A DNA stretch of 64,000 bases, taken from Hyphomicrobium album (GTDB taxonomy: Bacteria; Pseudomonadota; Alphaproteobacteria; Rhizobiales; Hyphomicrobiaceae). Every line of letters starts with the position of its first letter. Positions within the stretch are counted from its first letter, which is position 1. Below the pieces are notes generated by a model. That model saw only the letters and a program-made list of their open reading frames with translations, was not told the DNA's origin and searched no databases. A program made the position numbers and the translations under genes. Shown here one piece after another: positions 30,636 to 37,829 of this stretch. Where the stretch lies: NCBI RefSeq assembly GCF_009708035.1, contig NZ_WMBQ01000001.1, positions 1,798,001-1,862,000 of the forward strand, written 5' to 3'.

Positions 30636-30836
30636 TCAGCGGGCGTAGGGCATGTACTTCTTGACGATCTTCGCGTCGGAGTCGTTCAGCACCATGGTGC
30701 CGCGCGCATCGCGAACGAACTTCGCAGTCCGCTTGATCATGCCGTGACGCTTGCCGGCCGCAGCGGCCTTCACCTTGCCCGTGCCCGTCATCTTGAAGCG
30801 CTTTTTGGCGCCGCTCTTGGTCTTCATCTTGGGCAT
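30636..30836 (-). CDS. rpmI: 50S ribosomal protein L35
   Basis: 66 residues: [20 protein letters not shown], then [18 protein letters not shown] and the end KKYMPYAR. The start at 30836 is preceded by AAAGGA; the frame upstream of it shows no homology. It pairs with rplT (63 bases apart). In this genome a gene for an exported protein separates it from infC. Confidence 0.97.
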   Translation of the reverse strand: MPKMKTKSGAKKRFKMTGTGKVKAAAAGKRHGMIKRTAKFVRDARGTMVLNDSDAKIVKKYMPYAR

Positions 30837-31043
30837 TTGGCTCGATCCTTTCTCTACTCGGGGCAGCCCTAATTCCGTATCGACCCATGGCCGATCGGAA
30901 ACGTCCCTGTTCGGGAGGAGCCACCTATTGAGGCTTGTCAAAGCAATAAAAGCCGCCACGGCATGCCCCGCCGGGCGACTTGGGGGGTCCTTATACGGGT
31001 GGAGGTCCAAAACGGCAAGCGGTCTTCGACCGGTTAATATCGC

Positions 31044-31451
31044 TCAGGGTTTCTCGCAAATCCGCACGCCTGCGCCGTCATTGTAGCAAAAGTCGCGCGC
31101 GCAGTCGCAGGAGTCGCTATCGCCGCCGCCATCGGGTGCAGGCTGCTCTTTGCAGGTGCTCGCACCCGCCGGAACCTGGCAGCGGAAGCGAATGATGGGC
31201 GCCGGTGCGGGAACTACGGGTTGCGGCGCTGTAGCGGACGGGGCGGCCGGCGCAGCCGGTGCCATGGGCACCGGGCTGAAATCCGGCATGTTGCCCGCAC
31301 CGCCGCCGACACCCCCGGCGCCCCCTCCTGTGCCACTTGGCAGTTTCGGCGTCGTTTGAGCGAGGGAGGACGACGTACCTGCCGTCAGAAGAAAAAGCGC
31401 GACCGCCGCTAGCAGCCGGCGATCGCGCGCATTGGCCAGAACAAAAGTCAT
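31044..31451 (-). CDS. Exported cysteine-containing protein of unknown function
   Basis: About 135 residues: a signal peptide (RRLLAAVALFLLTAGTSSSLAQ), a Gly/Pro/Ala-rich linker, then a C-terminal domain with six cysteines in about 45 residues (FRCQV, STCKE, DSCDCARDFC, VRICEKP). The cysteines could form three disulfides in the periplasm. GTG at 31463 and ATG at 31451 are both possible; a G-rich stretch just upstream favours 31451. No family recognised. It lies between infC and rpmI on the same strand, a place that is normally empty. Confidence 0.7.
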   Translation of the reverse strand: MTFVLANARDRRLLAAVALFLLTAGTSSSLAQTTPKLPSGTGGGAGGVGGGAGNMPDFSPVPMAPAAPAAPSATAPQPVVPAPAPIIRFRCQVPAGASTCKEQPAPDGGGDSDSCDCARDFCYNDGAGVRICEKP

Positions 31452-31493
31452 CGGCACCCCCACGTCACGCGGGCATCGGCGCCGGGACGACCG

Positions 31494-32033
31494 TTACCTC
31501 GGTGCCAAAACCATGACCATCTGCCGGCCTTCCAGGCGCGGCTCGGATTCCACCTTAGCGATCGGCTCGAGGTCGCCCTTCACCCGCTGCAGCACTTCCA
31601 TGCCGAGCTGCTGGTGGGCCATCTCACGGCCGCGGAAGCGCAGGGTGATCTTCACCTTGTCGCCTTCCTCGAAGAACCTTTTGATCGAGCGCATCTTCAC
31701 GTCGTAGTCGTGATCGTCGATGGCGGGCCGCATCTTGATCTCTTTGATCTCGACGATCTTCTGATGCTTGCGCGCTTCGGCCGCCTTCTTCTGCGCCTGA
31801 TACTTGTATTTGCCGTAGTCGAGGATCTTGCAGACGGGCGGGTCAGCCTCGGGCGATATCTCTACGAGGTCGAGCCCGGCCTTGACGGCCCGCTCGAGTG
31901 CATCGACGTGGGTCACCACGCCTACGTTCTGCCCGGTCTCGTCAATCAGTCGTACTTCGCGGGCGCGGATCGCATCGTTGATCCGGGGGCCTGATGGCTC
32001 GCGCTCGGGCGCGGCTCGCATTGGTCGGCGGAT
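31494..32033 (-). CDS. infC: Translation initiation factor IF-3, with an AUC start codon
   Basis: IF-3 keeps the 30S subunit free and checks the start codon. About 179 residues: N-domain ([22 protein letters not shown]), lysine-rich linker, C-domain ([30 protein letters not shown]). The start is placed at an ATC codon (32033-32031): AAGGAG lies seven bases before it, and the first residues (then RRP) match alphaproteobacterial IF-3. The nearest ATG (32021) would be 19 bases from that site. E. coli infC starts with AUU and is self-repressed because IF-3 rejects such codons; the same control is likely here. Confidence 0.9.
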   Translation of the reverse strand: MRRPMRAAPEREPSGPRINDAIRAREVRLIDETGQNVGVVTHVDALERAVKAGLDLVEISPEADPPVCKILDYGKYKYQAQKKAAEARKHQKIVEIKEIKMRPAIDDHDYDVKMRSIKRFFEEGDKVKITLRFRGREMAHQQLGMEVLQRVKGDLEPIAKVESEPRLEGRQMVMVLAPR

Positions 32034-32290
32034 GTCGTCTCTCCTTGTGTGACTTCTCTGGTAAGTCTGACTTCTGCACGTAAAGCCGGCCGACCGACCC
32101 CGGTCAACCGGCACAGATGCCTGTCGCAATAGGCCGAAACATCGAAAAGAAACGCCCTCAAGTCAAGACGGACGCCTGAGTTGAATGGGCCACTACCCAC
32201 CCAAATCGTATGGCGGCAGGCCACTTTTCCTTGGCCAGCGCGGCGGTGCCAATGAACCTGCGCGGCATATCCGCTTTGAGGATTTAGGCA

Positions 32291-32590
32291 ATGAGTGCCG
32301 CGTACTCTTTCCTTTTCCTATCCTTGGTCCTGGAACGGCTCTTCGACCCGCTGGTCGCGATCCCGGCGATCGTGGCGGGGCTCTTGTGCCGACGTTGGGC
32401 GCATTTGGCCGGCGTGGCGGTCGTCATTGCCGCCGCCGTCGAGGCGGCACGGTACGTCAGTAACTTTCAGCCGGCAGCGGTGGTCGTGACCTGGGCCTGC
32501 GCCGCCGCCTGGGGATCGCTCGCCTACGGACTCAAGAGGAAATTGACCGAGCGACGAGACAGGCTCAGCGGGAAAGTCCCTTCTTCGTAA
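32291..32590 (+). CDS. Small integral membrane protein
   Basis: 99 residues with three hydrophobic stretches (about 5-33, 38-55, 60-77) and a basic cytoplasmic end (KRKLTERRDR). GAGGA lies eight bases before the ATG. No family recognised. It is divergent from infC and its last 26 bases overlap the end of the convergent apbC gene. Confidence 0.65.
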   Translation: MSAAYSFLFLSLVLERLFDPLVAIPAIVAGLLCRRWAHLAGVAVVIAAAVEAARYVSNFQPAAVVVTWACAAAWGSLAYGLKRKLTERRDRLSGKVPSS

Positions 32591-34112
32591 GCTCCTCCAG
32601 ATACTGGCCCCAGCGCATGTCCTTCTCACGCCCGAGCTGCATCAGGTACGTCCAGGTGTAGAGGCCGGTGTCGTGACCGTCGTCGAAGGCAATGCGCACC
32701 GCGTAATTGCCGACCGGGCGCAACTCCTTGATCTTGACGTTGCGTTTGCCGCCGACAGTGACGCGCTGCTCCGCCGAGTGCCCTTGCACTTCGGCCGACG
32801 GGCTCATCACCCGCAGCAATTCGGCGGTGAATTCGAAGCGCGACTTGCACGCGAACTCGACGGTGAGGCCGGAACCGCCTCCCGTGATCTCCAGCCGCGG
32901 TGGGCGCACGGCATTGCGCTGCGCCGTCTCCAGCTCGGTCAGCGTACGCTCGGCGATGGCGCGGAAGATCTTGGCATGCTCGCTGTCGGGGAGCGTGGCC
33001 GTGATCGGCTCGCCTGTGTCCGAGCGCAGGCGCACGTCCATGTCGAGCGGCACCGCGCCGAGGAAGGGAACACCGAGGCGCTGCGCCTCGTGCTCTGCGC
33101 CGCCGTGGCCGAAGATGTCGGAGCGCTCACCGCACTTCGGGCAGACGAAGGTGCTCATGTTCTCGACGATGCCCAGCACCGGCACGCCTACCTTGCGGAA
33201 CATGGAGAGGCCCTTGCGGGCGTCGATCAAAGCGAGATCCTGCGGCGTCGAGACGATGACTGCGCCGGAGAGCGGCACCTGCTGCGCCATCGTGAGCTGC
33301 ACGTCGCCGGTGCCCGGCGGCATATCGATGATCAGCACGTCGAGGTCGCCGCCGTCGCCCCACGCGACGTCGCGCAGCATCTGGTTGAGCGCGCCGACGA
33401 CCATCGGGCCGCGCCAGATCACCGGCGTCTCCTCGTCGACGAGGAAGCCCATCGACATGGCTTTGAGACCGTGCGCCTGCATCGGCTTGAGCGTCTTGCC
33501 GCTGATGATCTGCGGCTGGCCCTTAAGGCCCAACAGGCGCGGCTGCGAGGGCCCGTAGATGTCGGCGTCGAGGATGCCGACCTTCTTCCCCGCCGCCTGC
33601 AGGCCGAGCGCGAGGTTGACCGCGACCGTCGACTTGCCGACGCCGCCCTTGCCCGATGCGACGGCAATCAAGGTCTTTACGCCGGAAATGGCGGCGAGGG
33701 GCTTGGGGCCGGTACCCGGCTGCGCACCCGCCGCTGCGGCAGGTGCGGGCGCGTGAGCGTGAGCGTGATCGTGGCTATGCGCGTGACCGCCGCCGTTGCC
33801 GCCTGTCCCGCGCGAGCGCGCCTGCGCCACCCGCGCGCTTTCGGGCGCCTTGCCGGTGCCGCGTGGCATCTCAGCGGTCAACACGGCGCTCACACTGGCG
33901 ACACCCGGAACCTTGGCGACAACCGTCTCGGCCGCTCTGCGCAGGGGCTCGAGCTCCTCGGCGCGTGTCGCTGGAACGGTGATCGAGAAATAGACCTTGT
34001 CGTCCTTGACGAGGATCTCGGAAACGAGGCCCAAGTCGACGATATTCCCTTCCAGGTCGGGCCCCTTGATACGGCGCAGTTCATCGAGAACATGCGGCTT
34101 CGAGACGGTCAT
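32565..34112 (-). CDS. apbC: Iron-sulfur cluster carrier protein ApbC/Mrp with C-terminal DUF971
   Basis: 515 residues in four parts. Residues 1-85 are an MIP18/DUF59 domain. Residues 100-130 are a His-rich linker (HAHSHDHAHAHAP). Residues 140-400 are the Mrp P-loop ATPase with Walker A ASGKGGVGKST, DADIYGPSQPRL, and the CPKC motif that bridges a 4Fe-4S cluster between two subunits. Residues 420-505 are a DUF971 domain (LRPVGNYAVRIAFDDGHDTGLYTW). It loads Fe-S clusters onto target proteins. DUF59-Mrp-DUF971 is the domain order of plant chloroplast HCF101; most bacterial ApbC proteins lack the last domain. Confidence 0.95.
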   Translation of the reverse strand: MTVSKPHVLDELRRIKGPDLEGNIVDLGLVSEILVKDDKVYFSITVPATRAEELEPLRRAAETVVAKVPGVASVSAVLTAEMPRGTGKAPESARVAQARSRGTGGNGGGHAHSHDHAHAHAPAPAAAAGAQPGTGPKPLAAISGVKTLIAVASGKGGVGKSTVAVNLALGLQAAGKKVGILDADIYGPSQPRLLGLKGQPQIISGKTLKPMQAHGLKAMSMGFLVDEETPVIWRGPMVVGALNQMLRDVAWGDGGDLDVLIIDMPPGTGDVQLTMAQQVPLSGAVIVSTPQDLALIDARKGLSMFRKVGVPVLGIVENMSTFVCPKCGERSDIFGHGGAEHEAQRLGVPFLGAVPLDMDVRLRSDTGEPITATLPDSEHAKIFRAIAERTLTELETAQRNAVRPPRLEITGGGSGLTVEFACKSRFEFTAELLRVMSPSAEVQGHSAEQRVTVGGKRNVKIKELRPVGNYAVRIAFDDGHDTGLYTWTYLMQLGREKDMRWGQYLEELTKKGLSR

Positions 34113-34259
34113 AAAGGGCTCCTGAGGGCGGCTAATCGCGCCGGGCGCGGATACTGTCAGAGGCCAGACTGGAAGTCACGGCCTGCCCTGGATATAGGAT
34201 GCCGGTGCGCATCGGTGCAGGGCGGGACCGCCGACCGGCGCGCCAATGGGGAGAAAAAA

Positions 34260-34865
34260 ATGCAGGGGCTGCTGGCGGTAAGCCGCTGGATCGACGCCAC
34301 GACGCGCGTGATCGGGCAGTCCGTCGCCTGGCTGGTTGTGGTTGCCGCCATCATCAGCGCCGGCAATGCCGTCAGCCGCAAACTGTTCGACCTAAGCTCG
34401 AACGCTTGGCTCGAGATGCAGTGGTGGTTGTTCGCCGCCGTGTTCCTCCTCGCCGCGCCGTGGACACTGGCGCTCAACGAGCACATCCGCATCGACATCG
34501 TGAACGAGCGTTTTCCCCGCTGGATGCGCAATGCCATCGAGATTATCGGTCACGTGTTCTTCCTGCTGCCGATGGCGGCGCTCGTTGCCTACACCTCGTG
34601 GGATTTCTTCGTGTCGTCGTGGCAGCAGAACGAGCAGTCGTCCAACTTCGGCGGCCTGCCGCAGTGGCCTGTCAAATTCCTGATCCCGCTCGCCTTCGCC
34701 CTGCTCTCCGTGCAGGGCGTGTCCGAGCTCATCAAGCGCATCGCCATCATCAACGGCGACCTGCCCAACGATTGGCTCGACGGCGGCCATCCCGCCGCCC
34801 GCACCGCCGGTGGCCTCGAGGTCGCGGCCATCTTGGGCGATCGCGCCGCAGATCAGAAGCGCTAG
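34260..34865 (+). CDS. TRAP transporter small membrane subunit (DctQ type)
   Basis: 201 residues with four predicted membrane helices and the family sequence LEMQWWLFAAVFLLAAPWTLALNEHIRIDI. The start at 34260 follows GGGGAG by seven bases. TRAP transporters move organic acids with a sodium or proton gradient; DctQ helps couple the binding protein to the large subunit. The dctM-type gene follows after 18 bases. The nearest binding-protein gene is at 45059-46165 on the opposite strand. Confidence 0.9.
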   Translation: MQGLLAVSRWIDATTRVIGQSVAWLVVVAAIISAGNAVSRKLFDLSSNAWLEMQWWLFAAVFLLAAPWTLALNEHIRIDIVNERFPRWMRNAIEIIGHVFFLLPMAALVAYTSWDFFVSSWQQNEQSSNFGGLPQWPVKFLIPLAFALLSVQGVSELIKRIAIINGDLPNDWLDGGHPAARTAGGLEVAAILGDRAADQKR

Positions 34866-34883
34866 AGGGGACGGGGCGGGGGC

Positions 34884-36677
34884 ATGCTCGAGCTGATTGC
34901 ACAGAACCTCGCGCCGATCATGTTCCTGGCGCTGATCGGCTTTCTGCTGCTCGGCTATCCCGTCGCCTTTTCGCTCGCCGCCGTCGGTCTCATCTTCTTC
35001 GTCGTCGGCGTGGAGTTGGCGCCCCACTCCGGGGGCGCCATCAACCTCTCATGGCCGCTGCTCGGCACACTGCCGGAGCGAATATACGGCGTGATGGCCA
35101 ACGACACGCTGCTGGCTATCCCGTTCTTTGCCTTCATGGGTCTGATCCTCGAGCGCTCCGGCATGGCCGAGGACCTGCTCGAGACGGTCGGCCAGCTGTT
35201 CGGCACGGTGCGTGGCGGCCTCGCCTACGCGGTGGTCTTCGTCGGTGCGCTACTCGCCGCCACGACCGGCGTCGTCGCCGCCTCGGTGATCTCGATGGGT
35301 CTGATCTCGCTGCCCATCATGCTGCGCTACGGCTATGACGCGCGCTTTGCGACCGGCACGATTGCCGCGTCCGGAACGCTGGCGCAGATCATACCGCCGT
35401 CGCTGGTGCTCATCGTTCTGGCCGATCAGCTCGGCCGCTCGGTCGGCGACATGTATACGGGCGCGCTGGTGCCCGGCCTGATGCTGGCCGGATTTTATGC
35501 AGTGTTCGCCTTCATCGTCTCGTCGATATGGCCGAAGGCTGCTCCCGGCCTTCCCCCTGAGGCCATCATCCATCGCGAGCCGGACGGATCCCGAGGCTAT
35601 CGCTCTCTCGTCGTCCTCGTGGCGGTCTGCGGCACCGCTGCATGGTTCCTAATGCGCGGCAGCGAACGATCGGGCGCCGACTTCGTCATTCTCACGGTGA
35701 CGCTGGCCATCTGCATTGCCATCGCGATCGCGGGAGCAAATTGGGTCTTCAAGCGGAGCGGCGGTCCGCGCCTGCTGTCGGTCCTTGCCGAGCAGGTTGT
35801 ATTCGTGATGGTGCCGCCGCTGCTGCTCATCTTCCTCGTGCTCGGCACCATCTTCATCGGCGTCGCCACGCCCACGGAAGGCGGCGCCATGGGCGCGGTC
35901 GGCGCCATACTGCTGGCGCTCGGCAAGCGCCTGAGCGAGGGCAACCCCAGCCGCTTCAGCTACGACATCGTGCGCTCGGCCGCCCAAGCGACGGCGAAGC
36001 TCTCCGCCTTCGTCATGTTCATCCTCATCGGCGCGCGCATTTTCTCGCTCACCTTCTACGGCGTGAACGGCCACCTCTGGGTCGAGCATCTGCTCGTGTC
36101 GCTGCCCGGCGGCGAGGTTGGCTTCCTGATCTTCGTCAACGTGCTCGTATTCTTCCTCGCCTTCTTCCTCGATTTCTTCGAGCTGGCATTCATCATCGTG
36201 CCGCTGCTGGCTCCGGCAGCGCAGGCGCTCGGCATCGACCCGATCTGGTTCGGCGTGATCCTCGCGGTGAACATGCAGACGAGCTTCATGCATCCGCCGT
36301 TCGGCTTCGCGCTGTTCTATCTGCGCTCCGTCGCGCCGCGCGTGCCCTACGTCGACAAGGTCACGGGGCGCACGATGCCGCCCGTCACGTCCGGCCAGAT
36401 CTATTGGGGTGCCGTCCCGTACGTCTTCATCCAGCTCATTATGGTGGGGCTGCTCATCGCCTTCCCAGGCCTCGTCGGCCATGATCGGAGTCCCCTCCCG
36501 CGCGCGCTTCCGAGTACCGGCATGGCGCACGACTCGAAGGCACCGGCGTTTAAGAGCCAAGGCTTCGAGCTGCCGCCCTATCCCCCGGCGATCCCCGGCG
36601 CCCCGCCGCCGGAAACGACCGGCCCCGGCGCACCGACGCTCGACATGTCGGTGCCGCCGGTGATCGTGAAGCCGTAA
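34884..36677 (+). CDS. TRAP transporter large permease subunit (DctM type), extended
   Basis: 597 residues, against about 430 for DctM of dicarboxylate systems. The family core is present (AIPFFAFMGLILERSGMAEDLLE, then SGTLAQIIPPSLVLIVLAD and GGAMGAVGAILLAL), with an inserted loop plus two extra helices around residues 220-300. It ends in a long Pro-rich cytoplasmic tail (about 540-597). Its last 39 bases before the stop are repeated exactly at 39614-39652, past two foreign-looking genes. The long form is typical of TRAP systems for keto acids and related compounds. The matching binding protein is probably the one at 45059. Confidence 0.92.
   Translation: MLELIAQNLAPIMFLALIGFLLLGYPVAFSLAAVGLIFFVVGVELAPHSGGAINLSWPLLGTLPERIYGVMANDTLLAIPFFAFMGLILERSGMAEDLLETVGQLFGTVRGGLAYAVVFVGALLAATTGVVAASVISMGLISLPIMLRYGYDARFATGTIAASGTLAQIIPPSLVLIVLADQLGRSVGDMYTGALVPGLMLAGFYAVFAFIVSSIWPKAAPGLPPEAIIHREPDGSRGYRSLVVLVAVCGTAAWFLMRGSERSGADFVILTVTLAICIAIAIAGANWVFKRSGGPRLLSVLAEQVVFVMVPPLLLIFLVLGTIFIGVATPTEGGAMGAVGAILLALGKRLSEGNPSRFSYDIVRSAAQATAKLSAFVMFILIGARIFSLTFYGVNGHLWVEHLLVSLPGGEVGFLIFVNVLVFFLAFFLDFFELAFIIVPLLAPAAQALGIDPIWFGVILAVNMQTSFMHPPFGFALFYLRSVAPRVPYVDKVTGRTMPPVTSGQIYWGAVPYVFIQLIMVGLLIAFPGLVGHDRSPLPRALPSTGMAHDSKAPAFKSQGFELPPYPPAIPGAPPPETTGPGAPTLDMSVPPVIVKP
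36638..36676 (+). repeat. 39-bp direct repeat, left copy (inside dctM 3' end)
   Basis: Bases 36638-36676 code the last residues of the DctM protein (LDMSVPPVIVKP and the first bases of the stop). The identical 39 bases occur at 39614-39652 in the same orientation. After the repeat the two copies differ (stop TAA here, TAG at the right copy). Confidence 0.97.
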
Positions 36678-36741
36678 CGACGGCCATAAAGCTTCGCGCT
36701 ACACGGACGCGCCATCAAAACATTGTTTGGGCACCTGTCAT

Positions 36742-36769
36742 TTGACGGTTACGCATTCGCGCGTATTCT
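36742..36769 (+). promoter_or_regulatory. Candidate sigma-70 type promoter of the inserted genes
   Basis: TTGACG at 36742-36747 and TATTCT at 36764-36769 with a 16-base spacer, about 115 bases before the PatG-like start. The surrounding sequence is AT-rich for this genome. This is a motif match only. Confidence 0.4.
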
Positions 36770-36887
36770 TCGACGCGTTTGCGTCCCGCTCTTCGCTGTA
36801 GTCAGAAAACATTCCAGTGGCACTGTCATCAACTCACAAACCTTTGAAAGATATTTTGTAGCTCATTGATGAGGGGAGATTGTCGAC

Positions 36888-37811
36888 ATGTCAGGTATTG
36901 GGCCTGCGGCAGCGGGCATGGTCTTTGGCGCGGATGGGTCCGCTGGATTTTTGGCGAACGGCCAACCACCGGGGGGGTGCTCTTGCGGCGGCGCTTGCCC
37001 TAGCTGCTCAGGGCAATTGGCGCACGACCACGCGACGGCTATCGGACATTGCTACGCTATCGGGCGCATTCGACCCCGCTTTCCGAATGTCGGGGTGGAG
37101 AAGGAGTTGGCGCAGGCCATCGGATCGGCGGTCGTCAAAGACAAGCTGGACCCCTCTGTTCTCAAGAAAGCATTCTCGGATCCAAAATCTCAGTACATTG
37201 GGCGCCAAATGTGCTGGGTGCTTTCGGCCGAGACCGTCGACCTGCTGATCGTAAAACCGAATTGCGCAACCGAACTCGGCTGGCTCCTGGAGACATTGCG
37301 CGACGAGGGCAACACCCGCGATATCGATGTCGTAATTGGGCACATGGGGCCGCGAGCTTCAATCAGTGCCTGCAACGGCGCCATGCTGCCGGTTGTGGCA
37401 CCCGCGCAGTTGTACTCCTTCCAAGCCGAGGCTTTCGCGCGCCAGCTCGCACGCCCGCCAAGCATCGAACCGGCGAAATTCGCTGAACTGGCAACCAGGG
37501 CGGTTACAATGATCATCGGGAGCGTGAGGAATTCGGGGTCGAGCGACGAACATCGCGCTCTCAACTACCTCGCGACGCGTTCGGCAGAGCTGCATGCTTT
37601 GGCAGCGCAAATGCTGGCCGACGACTTCGTTCTGGCTGCCGCTCGCGGCGGCTACAGCGATCTTTCGGCCGGGCGCAGAATTATCGAGACGAGCTTCACC
37701 TTCAAATCTCGGAAGACACCGAATGAGCAGCAGTTCTCTGCGCTCGTCGATGTCACGGATCTCTTCCCATTCCTCATCTCGCAATTGGGTCCACACGTGC
37801 AGCGGCACTGA
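36888..37811 (+). CDS. PatG C-terminal-domain-like protein with Cys/Gly-rich N-terminus
   Basis: 307 residues. From about residue 55 it resembles the C-terminal domain of the cyanobactin factor PatG and stand-alone bacterial relatives: CYAIGRIRPRFPNVGVEKE, RQMCWVLSAETVDLLIV, DIDVVIGHMGP, CNGAMLPVVAPAQLYSF, DEHRALNYLATR and VDVTDLFPFLISQLGP. The subtilisin-type protease domain of PatG is absent. Residues 29-41 (GGCSCGGACPSCS) carry four cysteines in CxCx3CxxC order; such a Cys/Gly segment could be a metal site or a modified peptide. The function of the domain is unknown. First gene of the inserted cassette; ATG at 36888 with GGGGAG upstream. Confidence 0.65.
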   Translation: MSGIGPAAAGMVFGADGSAGFLANGQPPGGCSCGGACPSCSGQLAHDHATAIGHCYAIGRIRPRFPNVGVEKELAQAIGSAVVKDKLDPSVLKKAFSDPKSQYIGRQMCWVLSAETVDLLIVKPNCATELGWLLETLRDEGNTRDIDVVIGHMGPRASISACNGAMLPVVAPAQLYSFQAEAFARQLARPPSIEPAKFAELATRAVTMIIGSVRNSGSSDEHRALNYLATRSAELHALAAQMLADDFVLAAARGGYSDLSAGRRIIETSFTFKSRKTPNEQQFSALVDVTDLFPFLISQLGPHVQRH

Positions 37812-37829
37812 CAGCAGCGCGGAAGTTGG

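Noticed and set aside
32673-34259. Plus-strand frame running into dctQ from antisense to apbC
   Set aside because: Only the part from 34260 has TRAP homology and a ribosome site. The upstream part is antisense to apbC.
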